Assembly (NCBI GenBank): GCA_004213025.1
Contig: SHBC01000020.1
Coordinates: 1 to 13,173, forward strand
DNA length: 13,173 bases
Direction of reading: 5' to 3'
DNA from: SAR116 cluster bacterium
Lineage (GTDB): Bacteria > Pseudomonadota > Alphaproteobacteria > Puniceispirillales > Puniceispirillaceae
Each line of letters begins with the position of its first letter. The first letter of the stretch is position 1. Below the pieces are notes generated by a model. That model did not search any database and was not told the origin of the DNA. It saw only the letters and a program-made list of their open reading frames with translations. This document shows positions 6,906 through 13,173 of this stretch, in pieces. The position numbers were made by a program, and so were the translations under genes.

Positions 6906-8888
6906 ATGACCGAATCGGCCTCTGCCACGAGTGAGAAGATGACTGCAAACCTGCTCTGGACCCCTGCACCGGACGCCATATCCACAAGCCAGATTGCGGC
7001 TTTCGCCAGCTTTGTGAAAGCACGCACCGGCATGGACTGGCAGGGCGATTTCCAGGCGCTGTGGCGCTGGTCGGCCGCGCAGAATGTAACCTTCTGGGAT
7101 CTGTTCTGGGATTGGCATGGCGTGATCGGCGACAAGGGCAACAGACTGATTGAAGATGAAACCGCCATGCCGGGCGCCCGTTTCTTTCCCGATGCCACAC
7201 TGAACTATGCCGAGAACATGCTTGCCAACGCCGATGACAGGCTGGCCATCTCGGCGCATTGCGAGGATGGCCGGCATGTCCGCCTGACGCGCCGCCAGTT
7301 GAAAGACCGGGTGATGCGGCTTGCCGGCTGGATGCAGGCGAACGGCATTGCCGAGGGTGACAGGGTTGCCGCCTATATCCCCAACATTCCCGAAGCGGTG
7401 ATCGCGATGCTGGCGACGGCTTCGCTCGGCGGCATCTTTTCAAGCTGTTCGCCCGATTTCGGGTTTGGCGGGGCCAGCGACAGGTTTGGCCAGATCGAGC
7501 CGAAGCTGCTGATTGCCTGCGATGGCTATCACTATGCCGGCAAGAGCTTTGACCGTCTTGAGCTGGTCCGCGACCTGGCAGCATCCATGCCGTCGGTGAC
7601 ACATTGCCTGATCGTCCCCTTCCTTGACGAGGCGCCCGATCTTGCCGGCCTGCCAAACGCCAGCCTGTTTGCCGCGGCCGCGGATCATGCACCGCTGCAA
7701 TCCTTCCAGCGGGTCGGTTTCAACGCGCCGCTCTACATCCTCTATTCAAGCGGCACCACCGGTGCCCCGAAATGCATCGTTCACGGTGTTGGCGGTGTGA
7801 CGCTGCAGCATGCCAAGGAACTGCGTCTTCACAGCAATCTGATGCCGGATGACAGGCTGTTTTTCTTTACCACCTGCGGCTGGATGATGTGGAACTGGAT
7901 GGTGTCCGGATTGATGGTCGGCGCGCCAATCGTGACCTATGAGGGCAATCCGTTCCACCCCGGGCCAGAACGGCTCTGGCGGATCGCAGAGAGCGAAGGG
8001 CTGACGCATTTCGGGGTGTCGGCCAAATATGTCGATGCCGTGCGAAATGCAGGCTACAGACCCGGCACCGCAGTCGATTTGTCGGCGCTGCGGGTGATGA
8101 TGTCGACGGGATCTCCGCTGTCCGCCGAGGCCTTTGCCTTCATCTATGAGGAGGTCAGCCCGGACCTGCAGCTGGCGTCGATTTCCGGCGGCACCGATCT
8201 GATTTCCTGTTTTGTCCTTGGCACGCCGACACAGCCTGTTTACGCCGGTGAAATCCAGACCCGCGGCCTCGGCATGGCGGTTGAGGTTCTGGATGATGAT
8301 GGCAAGCCTGTCATTGGACAGCAGGGCGAGCTGTGCTGCCTGAAGCCCTTCCCGTCAATGCCGGTGAAGTTCTGGAATGACCCTGACGGGGCGAAATACA
8401 AGGCTGCCTATTTCACGCATTTCGAAGGGGTCTGGCGGCATGGCGACTGGGCAACGCTGACCGAACGTGGCGGGGTGATTATTCATGGCCGGTCCGATGC
8501 CACGCTCAACCCAGGCGGGGTGCGGATCGGCACCGCCGAAATCTACCGCCAGGTCGAGGCGTTTGACGAAATCGAAGAAGCGCTTGTCGTCGGCCAGTCA
8601 TGGGACAATGACGTGCGCGTGATCCTGTTTGTGCGCATGGGTGATGGTGCCCGTCTCGATGATGACCTCACCGCCGCCATCAAGGCGCGCATTCGCAGCG
8701 GTGCCACACCGCGCCATGTGCCGCGCCATATCATCGCGGTGCCGGACATTCCGCGCACAAGGTCCGGCAAGATCACCGAGCTGGCGGTCCGCGACATCAT
8801 TCACGGGCGGCAGGTCAAGAATACCGAGGCGCTGGCGAATGCCGACGCGCTGACGCATTTCAGGGATCTGCCGCAGCTGGCGGAATAG
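6906..8888 (+). CDS. aacS: Acetoacetyl-CoA synthetase (acetoacetate-CoA ligase)
   Basis: Activates acetoacetate to acetoacetyl-CoA with ATP, through an acyl-adenylate, in the cytoplasm; this returns ketone or polyhydroxybutyrate carbon to metabolism. With the start used here it has 660 residues, the usual size. It opens with the family-typical LLWTPAPD segment. It carries the adenylate-forming P-loop SSGTTGAPK (about 281-289), the AACS-specific region [17 protein letters not shown], the hinge region near [21 protein letters not shown], and TRSGKITE with the catalytic Lys at about 622. The frame is open from 6834, but residues before the ATG at 6906 look non-coding; 6906 has a weak GGA 9 nt upstream, and 6939 is another possible start. 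Acetyl- and propionyl-CoA synthetases are less likely because of the Trp/Met-rich segment. It converges on the next gene with a 7-bp gap. Confidence 0.94.
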   Translation: MTESASATSEKMTANLLWTPAPDAISTSQIAAFASFVKARTGMDWQGDFQALWRWSAAQNVTFWDLFWDWHGVIGDKGNRLIEDETAMPGARFFPDATLNYAENMLANADDRLAISAHCEDGRHVRLTRRQLKDRVMRLAGWMQANGIAEGDRVAAYIPNIPEAVIAMLATASLGGIFSSCSPDFGFGGASDRFGQIEPKLLIACDGYHYAGKSFDRLELVRDLAASMPSVTHCLIVPFLDEAPDLAGLPNASLFAAAADHAPLQSFQRVGFNAPLYILYSSGTTGAPKCIVHGVGGVTLQHAKELRLHSNLMPDDRLFFFTTCGWMMWNWMVSGLMVGAPIVTYEGNPFHPGPERLWRIAESEGLTHFGVSAKYVDAVRNAGYRPGTAVDLSALRVMMSTGSPLSAEAFAFIYEEVSPDLQLASISGGTDLISCFVLGTPTQPVYAGEIQTRGLGMAVEVLDDDGKPVIGQQGELCCLKPFPSMPVKFWNDPDGAKYKAAYFTHFEGVWRHGDWATLTERGGVIIHGRSDATLNPGGVRIGTAEIYRQVEAFDEIEEALVVGQSWDNDVRVILFVRMGDGARLDDDLTAAIKARIRSGATPRHVPRHIIAVPDIPRTRSGKITELAVRDIIHGRQVKNTEALANADALTHFRDLPQLAE

Positions 8889-8895
8889 GCCAGAT

Positions 8896-9417
8896 TCAAA
8901 GGCCCTGCCGGATCAGTGTCTGCACGGCGCTGCTGTTGGCGAACCGCTTGCGGTTCTGGCGATAATGCGGCAGCGCCATCATCAACTGCGCGGTTTCCGA
9001 CTGTTTCAACGCTGCCTCATCGGTCAGATCATCGAGTTTTGCGGCGCTGCAGATATTGGCAAGATAGGTGTGGCTGGCGCCCACCCGGTCGGCCACCGCC
9101 CTGTGCTTCGACTTTGATCCGACGGGCCATTTCTCGCGCAGGATCGTCATCACGACAAAATTCACCTCACCTCCCCAGGACGCGGCGACGGGCTGCTCGG
9201 CCAGAAACGCCGCACCAATGGCAGCCATCGCCGACATTGTGTCCGGGTCATCCGACATCGCCACGCCCTGGTCATGGTCGAGCAAGTGGCCAAGAAGATT
9301 GATCCTGTCAGCCGCGTCCAGTCCCATCAGCCGCGGATGCACCGCCCCCTCATGGTCGGACGGGTCGATATCGATGATGTCGGATTCGCCCATCAGGCGA
9401 AGCAGGGTAGTTGGCAT
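8896..9417 (-). CDS. Protein of unknown function, 173 residues, possible helix-turn-helix segment
   Basis: I do not recognise the family. Coding status is supported by a strong ribosome-binding site, GGGAGG (9425-9430, 7 nt before the ATG at 9417), and by exact fitting between its neighbours. The protein is soluble with no signal peptide. Residues 1-60 are acidic and rich in Asp and His (IDIDPSDHEG, LLDHDQG). Residues about 60-95 look helical. Residues about 102-132 (HRAVADRVGASHTYLANICS onward) resemble a helix-turn-helix in which VGAS is the turn. The basic C-terminus (HYRQNRKRFANSS) could contact nucleic acid. It ends 7 bp from the acetoacetyl-CoA synthetase stop on the opposite strand, and its start is 78 bp downstream of the EamA transporter stop on the same strand. 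A regulator is possible; the function is unknown. Confidence 0.75.
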   Translation of the reverse strand: MPTTLLRLMGESDIIDIDPSDHEGAVHPRLMGLDAADRINLLGHLLDHDQGVAMSDDPDTMSAMAAIGAAFLAEQPVAASWGGEVNFVVMTILREKWPVGSKSKHRAVADRVGASHTYLANICSAAKLDDLTDEAALKQSETAQLMMALPHYRQNRKRFANSSAVQTLIRQGL

Positions 9418-9424
9418 GACACGG

Positions 9425-9430
9425 CCTCCC
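9425..9430 (-). promoter_or_regulatory. Strong ribosome-binding site of the 173-residue gene
   Basis: GGGAGG on the minus strand ends 7 nt before the ATG. It is the closest match in the window to the anti-Shine-Dalgarno complement, fixes the start at 9417, and is the main argument that this unrecognised frame is translated. Confidence 0.75.
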
Positions 9431-9451
9431 GGTGCCGGATTGAAACCGCTA

Positions 9452-9462
9452 GCCTTTTAGGC
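9452..9462. other. Small perfect hairpin between the EamA gene and the 173-residue gene
   Basis: GCCT-TTT-AGGC forms a 4-bp stem in the 78-bp gap after the EamA transporter stop. No U-run follows it, so intrinsic termination is doubtful. It may be a weak processing or pausing site, or chance. Confidence 0.2.
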
Positions 9463-9495
9463 AGCATCGCACCGGCTGGCAACAGCTTCCTGTCT

Positions 9496-10398
9496 TCAGG
9501 CTGCCGGCTCTATGGTGGGGCGCGGCTGTCGGGCCCGCACAAATTCGCGCCAGGCGATAAACAGACAACTGCCGATGACCACGGCACCGCCGGCAATTTC
9601 GACGGCTGACATGACCTCGCCGAACAGCAGGAAGGCGACGATGGCGGCAAGCGGTATCTGCAGATAGCGCATCGAGGAAATCACCACCGCCTCGGAGAAT
9701 TTATAGGCCGATGTGACGCAAAGCTGCAGCCCCGCCGCCACCGCGCCAAGCATCATCAGATCGAACATCACCGGCTGGCTGACGGTCATCGGCACATCTG
9801 GCAACAGCAAGGCAAGCGAGGTCAGCAGGACAGCCCCGCTGCCATTGTACCAGACGGCAACACTGAAGGGATGATCGGCCTTGCCAAGCCGGCGCAGCAT
9901 GATTGCCAGACCGGCGCTGGCCAGCGCGCCGGCAACGCCAAACCCGACATACAACGAAAAGCCACCACCGAACGGGTCCGTCAGCAGAACAATGCCGATC
10001 ATGCCGGTGACAACCGCGCTCCAGCGATAGATGCCGATGACCTCGCCAAGCAGCAGCGGCGACAGGATGGTGATGAAGATCACCGAACTCTGCAGCAACG
10101 CCGTCGCCTGGCCAAGCGGCAGCAGCCGGATCGAGGTGAACCAGCAGGCCATCGCAATACAGCCAAATCCGATCCGCACCATCAGGGTGCGCCGCGCATT
10201 GATCTGCAGAAAGGCCCGTCCGCGCACAAGAATCGCCGGCACCAACAACAGCGGCACCGAAAAGATAAAGCGGTACATGAGCAGCGTGACCAGCGGGATG
10301 CCGTCACCAAGAAGTTTGACAATCAGCCCCGTTCCCACGCCGAACATGATCGTCATGAGAGTCAGAAGAATGCCGATAAAGGAACGCGGAAGAAGCAC
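9496..10398 (-). CDS. EamA/DMT-superfamily permease
   Basis: Inner-membrane transporter of the drug/metabolite superfamily; substrates in this family range from amino acids to nucleotide sugars, and the sequence does not say which applies. The 300 residues form about ten hydrophobic segments in two EamA repeats (about 8-137 and 150-285), with the usual short loops and basic cytoplasmic ends. The first repeat has the family-typical LPLGQATALLQSSVIFITILSPLLLGE (split here as LPLGQATALLQ, then SSVIFITILS, then PLLLGE), and the second has YLQIPLAAIVAFLLFGE. The start is GTG at 10398: a stop lies 11 codons upstream with no other start between, and a later ATG would cut the first membrane segment. 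It is divergent from the cytochrome gene and may be transcribed together with the downstream 173-residue gene. Confidence 0.92.
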   Translation of the reverse strand: MLLPRSFIGILLTLMTIMFGVGTGLIVKLLGDGIPLVTLLMYRFIFSVPLLLVPAILVRGRAFLQINARRTLMVRIGFGCIAMACWFTSIRLLPLGQATALLQSSVIFITILSPLLLGEVIGIYRWSAVVTGMIGIVLLTDPFGGGFSLYVGFGVAGALASAGLAIMLRRLGKADHPFSVAVWYNGSGAVLLTSLALLLPDVPMTVSQPVMFDLMMLGAVAAGLQLCVTSAYKFSEAVVISSMRYLQIPLAAIVAFLLFGEVMSAVEIAGGAVVIGSCLFIAWREFVRARQPRPTIEPAA

Positions 10399-10633
10399 CG
10401 GAAAATCCGTATTGTGAGTGAAGCAAGCTTACTGGGTTTGCGGCAGAAGGGCCATCTTGGAATGCACCCGGCGCCGTGAAAGATCCTGTTTCACCATCGC
10501 CATGGCTTTACTTCGCGATCACCATCCCCATCTATCGGGAAATGACAAGCCTGCATCACCACCACGATGCAACGTGAATGACGCCATCTGGATCACTCAT
10601 TTGATAACTCACTTGGCAGGAGACCACCTTCCT
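10399..10633. promoter_or_regulatory. Divergent gap between the EamA permease and cytochrome c556
   Basis: These 235 bases hold no convincing gene; the open frame through them lacks a ribosome-binding site and has non-coding character. A perfect inverted repeat, GCATC (10553-10557) and GATGC (10566-10570) around an 8-bp CA-rich spacer, could be an operator or a leader hairpin. Several tcaccatc-like stretches recur between 10493 and 10565 without regular spacing. No good -35/-10 pair is evident. AGGAGA at 10618-10623 is the cytochrome ribosome-binding site. Confidence 0.35.
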
Positions 10634-11077
10634 ATGCGAAAAAACCCTAAGCTGAAAACCACAGTTTCGGCCGCCGCAGCGGCACTCATCATCGGGGTTT
10701 CTGCCCTGTCCGCCACTGCCGGTGTGATTGAAGACCGAAAAGCCAATTTCAAGGCCAACAATTTATCGATGCGCGCCATCAGTGCCGCGCTCAGCGCCGA
10801 TGATTTCGAAACTGTGGCAAGTGAAGCCGAGAAAATTGCCGCCTGGGCCATGATCATGCCAGATTATTTTCCCGAGGGAAGCGGTGAAGGCACCAGCGCG
10901 AAACCGGCCATCTGGTCCGATTTCATCGGGTTCAAGGACGCGGCCGAGGCAAACCACAATGCCGCCACGGATCTGATCGCCGCTGCGGCGAAAAAGGACT
11001 CGGCACAGGCCGGCGCGGCGCTCAGGACGCTTGGCGCCACCTGCAAGGCATGCCATCAGAAATTCAAAAGCTGGTAG
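10634..11077 (+). CDS. Periplasmic cytochrome c556 / cytochrome c' family protein
   Basis: A small c-type cytochrome for periplasmic electron transfer. The 147 residues start with a Sec signal peptide: basic RKNPKLK, a hydrophobic core (about 11-26) and likely cleavage after ATA at residue 29. The mature part has four amphipathic helices. Heme attaches at CKACH (137-141, with Cys137, Cys140 and proximal His141), close to the C-terminus as in the cytochrome c' fold. Met46 in the first mature helix sits where low-spin c556 proteins place their sixth ligand, so a c556 is favoured over a gas-binding c', though this is inference. AGGAGA (10618-10623, 10 nt spacing) supports this ATG over the longer open frame beginning at 10418. 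It converges with the b561 gene 19 bp downstream, a likely partner. Confidence 0.92.
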   Translation: MRKNPKLKTTVSAAAAALIIGVSALSATAGVIEDRKANFKANNLSMRAISAALSADDFETVASEAEKIAAWAMIMPDYFPEGSGEGTSAKPAIWSDFIGFKDAAEANHNAATDLIAAAAKKDSAQAGAALRTLGATCKACHQKFKSW

Positions 11078-11096
11078 GTCTATCGGCGTAGCTTGA

Positions 11097-11843
11097 CTAC
11101 CATGCCGGGCGAAGCAGCGGCACCGCATGCGCCGCCACCTGCAGAGCCGCCATCAGTGCCAGCCCGAGCATCAGCCTGTCGCGGCTGATCTTGCCATCGG
11201 CGCCGCTGATCCGGCCGGGCGCCTCGCTGGCGCGGCCTGTCACCATGGCGCGCGTCAGATTGATCTTCTTGCCGAATTTATACACAAGAATGGCGAGAAG
11301 ATGCATGACCACCAGCAGGATCAGGGCCAGCTTGGCGCGGTGATGGATTTTTGTTGCAGCTTCCGACTGCGCCGGTGCCAGATGCGCCAGCGGGCCGTCA
11401 AACAGGATGCCGTCACTGGCGAACATGCCGGTCATCGCCATGAATCCGGTCACGGCAAGCAGCGCCAGGACGGATAGCGCGGCCAGCGGTGAATGACCCG
11501 CCTTGCGCGGTGCTGTTGCGTCTGAGGGTGAGCGAAGCCAGGAAAGCACGACCCGCGGTGTTCGCACGAAATTCGCAAATCTGGCGTGATGCCCACCCAG
11601 AAACCCCCACAGCACCCGGAAGACGACAAGCGCCAGCACCGTCAGGCCGGACCTTTCGTGGATATCCATTCGCCCGATATTCGCCGTCACGACATTGGTG
11701 ACAACGGCGGCTGCGAGGCCCCAATGGAACAGTCGCAGCGGCAGATCCCAGACAAGCAGGCCGTCTGTTGTGTTGTCGGCCTTGGTGTTGTCGGCCTTGG
11801 TGTTGTCAGACTGTTTCTGTTCGGCCCGCATTGTTTCGGACAT
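11097..11843 (-). CDS. Cytochrome b561 family membrane protein
   Basis: A di-heme b-type membrane cytochrome of the bacterial b561/Ni-hydrogenase cytochrome-b family, expected to move electrons between quinol and a periplasmic acceptor. The 248 residues open with a soluble tail carrying repeated DNTKA units (13-25), then WDLPLRLFHW with heme-ligand His40, IHERSG with His62, IHHRAK with His167/168 and His181 in the following helix. Four or five membrane segments lie at about 38-55, 65-83, 118-140, 170-190 and 222-244. The start at 11843 is chosen because AAAAAGGGAA (11851-11860) ends 7 nt upstream; an in-frame TTG at 11873 would add ten residues but overlaps that site. It converges on a cytochrome c556, and b561/c556 neighbours are a common proteobacterial pairing, so c556 may be its electron partner. 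Confidence 0.92.
   Translation of the reverse strand: MSETMRAEQKQSDNTKADNTKADNTTDGLLVWDLPLRLFHWGLAAAVVTNVVTANIGRMDIHERSGLTVLALVVFRVLWGFLGGHHARFANFVRTPRVVLSWLRSPSDATAPRKAGHSPLAALSVLALLAVTGFMAMTGMFASDGILFDGPLAHLAPAQSEAATKIHHRAKLALILLVVMHLLAILVYKFGKKINLTRAMVTGRASEAPGRISGADGKISRDRLMLGLALMAALQVAAHAVPLLRPAW
11771..11807. repeat. 15-bp tandem repeat, about 2.5 copies, in the 5' end of the b561 gene
   Basis: Two identical units of tgttgtcggccttgg (11771-11785 and 11786-11800) are followed by a 7-base partial copy (11801-11807). On the minus strand the unit encodes five codons, giving DNTKADNTKADNT in the cytoplasmic tail ahead of the first membrane helix. Unit length is divisible by three, so a change in copy number keeps the frame. 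Confidence 0.9.
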
Positions 11844-12058
11844 GTCTGGCTTCCCTTTTTCGGCCCGGCTCAACGCCGTGTGCCAAGCGTTAGCAGAATT
11901 AACAAGCTTTATGACATCAACTGTACGTTACCGCGCCGCAAGCCGAGGGGCCAGCACAACCCCAATGGCCCACCCCCAATGGCCCACCCCCAATGGCCCA
12001 CCCCCAATGGCCCAATCCCGATTCTTGCCAGACGGGTTACGCCTGCTATCGTGGCAGC
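11844..12058. promoter_or_regulatory. Divergent gap between b561 and the DNA glycosylase, holding a tandem array
   Basis: These 215 bases separate two divergent genes and must contain at least the b561 promoter. The b561-proximal half (about 11880-11930) is the AT-richer part and includes GTTGATGTCATAAAG and TTGTTAATT on the minus strand, which could form promoter elements, though no pair has good spacing. The glycosylase-proximal half is largely the 14-bp array at 11960-12014. The ribosome-binding site of the glycosylase gene is weak. Confidence 0.4.
11960..12014. repeat. 14-bp tandem repeat, about 3.9 copies, in a divergent intergenic region
   Basis: Units start at 11960, 11974, 11988 and 12002 with consensus ccccaatggcccac. 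The first three are identical and the fourth lacks only its last base. The length is not a multiple of three, consistent with a non-coding position. The array lies 44 bp upstream of the glycosylase start. Each unit contains an ATG; only the third (11993) is in frame with the glycosylase, and it lacks a ribosome-binding site. Copy-number change would move upstream promoter or operator elements relative to the gene. Confidence 0.97.
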
Positions 12059-12718
12059 ATGAGCGACATGCAGCACAAGCTCTTTGATGATGCCGGCAAT
12101 GGCGAAGGTGGGGCGCTTGATGCGCTGGCGGCGCGTGATGCGGATATTGCCCGCACGCTGGCCGCCTATGGCCCACCACCTGACAGGTCACTGCCGGCAA
12201 GTTATGACACGCTGGCCCGCGCCATCGTCGGCCAGCAGGTCTCACGGGTGGCGGCAAGCGCCATCATGAAAAAGATGCAGGCGCGCGGCTTCACCGCTGC
12301 CCGGACCGTTGCCGCCCTGACCCCGGATGAGATGATGTCGGCCGGCCTGTCGCGCCGGAAGGCGGAATATCTCATCGGAATCGCAGGCGAGATTGTCAGC
12401 GGCAGGTTAAATCTGGCGGACCTTGCCACGATGTCGGGCGCGGCCGTGCAGGACCGTCTTGTCAGCCTGCGCGGTGTCGGTGCCTGGACAGCCGACAATT
12501 TCCGGCTGTTCGCGCTTGCCGACATGGATGCCTGGCCGGTCAATGATGTGGCCTTGCAGGAGGCGATGCGGCGGCTGAAGGGTCTGGAGACCCGCCCGAA
12601 ACCGGCCGATATGGAAGAGCTGGCGCTGCCATGGCGGCCCTATCGCGGCGCCGGTGCACTGGTGCTGTGGCATCTCTATGCCATCGAAGTGCGGCAGGTT
12701 ACCGTAACCGATATCTAG
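12059..12718 (+). CDS. alkA: DNA-3-methyladenine glycosylase II (AlkA-type, HhH-GPD family)
   Basis: Removes alkylated bases such as 3-methyladenine from DNA and leaves an abasic site; base excision repair. The 219 residues form a compact HhH-GPD domain without the N-terminal domain of E. coli AlkA, as in the shorter bacterial enzymes. Visible are AIVGQQVS (55-62), the helix-hairpin-helix LRGVGAWTAD (137-146), and AWPVNDVAL with Asp163 as the likely catalytic residue. The ATG at 12059 is chosen because upstream in-frame sequence runs into the tandem array; the ATG at 12068 is an alternative, and neither has a strong ribosome-binding site. The stop TAG lies within the first copy of another 14-bp array. 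It converges with an SRAP-domain gene, also linked to abasic sites. No iron-sulfur cysteine cluster is seen, which argues against the MutY/Nth branch. Confidence 0.92.
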   Translation: MSDMQHKLFDDAGNGEGGALDALAARDADIARTLAAYGPPPDRSLPASYDTLARAIVGQQVSRVAASAIMKKMQARGFTAARTVAALTPDEMMSAGLSRRKAEYLIGIAGEIVSGRLNLADLATMSGAAVQDRLVSLRGVGAWTADNFRLFALADMDAWPVNDVALQEAMRRLKGLETRPKPADMEELALPWRPYRGAGALVLWHLYAIEVRQVTVTDI

Positions 12719-12763
12719 CCGCCGATTTCTGGCCGCCGATATCTGGCCGCCGATATCTGGCCG
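12708..12763. repeat. 14-bp tandem repeat, four copies, spanning the alkA stop and the convergent gap
   Basis: Units start at 12708, 12722, 12736 and 12750 with consensus ccgatatctggccg. Copies three and four are identical. Copy two has ttt for tat. Copy one has tag for tgg, and that substitution is the alkA stop codon. The array ends 3 bp before the stop of the convergent SRAP gene, so it fills nearly all of the gap. Its central gatatc is palindromic. It is not a typical intrinsic terminator because no T-run follows. Confidence 0.97.
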
Positions 12764-12766
12764 TCC

Positions 12767-13173
12767 TCAGCCGAACAGGTCACCCTGCCGGTCATCCGGC
12801 TTGCGGCCTGCCCCGCCACCGCCAGCAGCCGATTCAGCGGCAAGCGCCGCATCATCAAGCGGCGTCACCAATTCGGGATGATCCTCGGCTACCCTGCCGA
12901 CGGCGGGTCCGACCCGGTACCAGTTGAACCAGCTTGCCGGCGCCGCCACGCACAGTTCGACGGCATCCGCCGCCCCGCCGGTCAGCCAGCGGTGCCACCT
13001 GTCAGGTGGCAGAACAAGCGGTTGACGATGATGGATCGCGACAAGATCGCCATTCGCGGCACTCGTCATCACCACAAACCTGTCTTCGTCGCCGCGCCGC
13101 AGCAGCAATCCGCCAAATGCCATCACCCCGCCGTCGGAACGCTGCACATGCCATGGCTTTTTGGGTTCCGACC
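12767..13173 (-). CDS. SRAP-domain protein (YedK/HMCES family), C-terminal part (cut by window end)
   Basis: SRAP proteins bind single-stranded DNA at abasic sites and form a protective covalent link through an N-terminal Cys2, which lies beyond the window. The 134 visible residues match the second half of the domain: KKPWHVQRSDG then FGGLLL (family form: KQPYYI...AGLWE), FVVMTSAAN, AIHHRQPLVL containing the expected active-site His (family form IHxRMP, with Gln for Met here), WHRWLTG, and a divergent final strand VGPAVGRVAEDHPELVTPL. The tail is Gly- and Ala-rich and ends in QGDLFG, like many alphaproteobacterial members. The frame stays open to the window edge, so the GTG near 13147 is not the start. 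It is convergent with alkA across a 48-bp gap filled by a tandem repeat. Confidence 0.88.
   Translation of the reverse strand, partial: SEPKKPWHVQRSDGGVMAFGGLLLRRGDEDRFVVMTSAANGDLVAIHHRQPLVLPPDRWHRWLTGGAADAVELCVAAPASWFNWYRVGPAVGRVAEDHPELVTPLDDAALAAESAAGGGGAGRKPDDRQGDLFG

Noticed and set aside
6904..7692. Minus-strand open frame (262 codons) antisense to acetoacetyl-CoA synthetase
   Set aside because: Arg-, Pro- and Ser-rich translation typical of an antisense shadow, with no start signal.
8884..8906. Possible bidirectional terminator between acetoacetyl-CoA synthetase and the 173-residue gene
   Set aside because: Only a GGCC/GGCC 4-bp stem is present, without a T-run on either strand.
10418..10633. 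N-terminal extension of the cytochrome c556 frame
   Set aside because: The added 72 residues look non-coding and would bury the signal peptide; AGGAGA upstream of 10634 fits the shorter form.
11960..12014. CRISPR array
   Set aside because: Units are 14 bp and directly adjacent with no spacers and no cas genes; this is a simple tandem repeat. The same applies to the other three arrays.
11993..12058. N-terminal extension of AlkA starting inside the 14-bp array
   Set aside because: No ribosome-binding site is present and the residues simply translate the repeat; the later ATG gives a normal start to the domain.
12176..12188. CCACCTGACAGGT shared between alkA and, on the opposite strand, the SRAP gene
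   Set aside because: Both copies encode PPDR in unrelated protein contexts, so a chance match through codon bias is the simplest explanation.
12993..13011. Perfect 19-bp palindrome with 9-bp arms (TGCCACCTG and CAGGTGGCA)
   Set aside because: It lies inside the SRAP coding sequence and is explained by the codons for LPPDRWH; no context suggests an operator or terminator there.

Overview
This window looks like a stretch of a GC-rich (about 60%) alphaproteobacterial chromosome. Support comes from the gene content and tight packing: a class II DAHP synthase, a two-domain glutamine-dependent NAD synthetase next to a nicotinate phosphoribosyltransferase, glutathione reductase, acetoacetyl-CoA synthetase, and a cytochrome c556-like protein beside a cytochrome b561. 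A marine SAR116- or Rhodospirillales-like source is plausible but is inference. No tRNA, rRNA, insertion sequence, integrase, phage gene or CRISPR array is visible.

Layout. Positions 1-6659 are a run of minus-strand genes, read right to left: an unrecognised 147-residue protein, gor, a class II DAHP synthase gene, pncB, nadE and the 5' part of gltX. pncB and nadE overlap by ATGA. The nadE stop directly abuts the gltX start. An AT-rich divergent gap (6660-6905) leads to a plus-strand acetoacetyl-CoA synthetase gene. That gene converges on an unrecognised 173-residue gene with a very strong ribosome-binding site, followed upstream by a minus-strand EamA/DMT permease. A divergent gap (10399-10633) leads to a plus-strand secreted cytochrome c556, which converges on a minus-strand cytochrome b561. 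A second divergent gap (11844-12058) leads to a plus-strand AlkA-type DNA glycosylase, which converges on an SRAP-domain gene (YedK/HMCES family) cut by the window end.

How the genes work together. PncB and NadE catalyse the first and last steps of NAD salvage through nicotinate, and NadE also completes de novo synthesis. DAHP synthase opens the shikimate pathway, Gor keeps glutathione reduced, and acetoacetyl-CoA synthetase feeds ketone or polyhydroxybutyrate carbon into central metabolism. The cytochrome pair is probably a small membrane/periplasm electron-transfer module. The glycosylase makes abasic sites and SRAP proteins cap abasic sites, so the convergent pair is functionally coherent.

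The most unusual feature is four short tandem-repeat arrays in 13 kb, each at a gene edge. They are an 18-bp unit in the 3' end of nadE, a 15-bp unit in the 5' end of the b561 gene, a 14-bp unit in the b561/glycosylase divergent gap, and another 14-bp unit that contains the glycosylase stop codon. The two coding arrays have unit lengths divisible by three and the two essentially non-coding ones do not. All four units contain GGCC. I found no clearly new multi-gene system. The arrays and the two orphan proteins are the parts most worth a second look.
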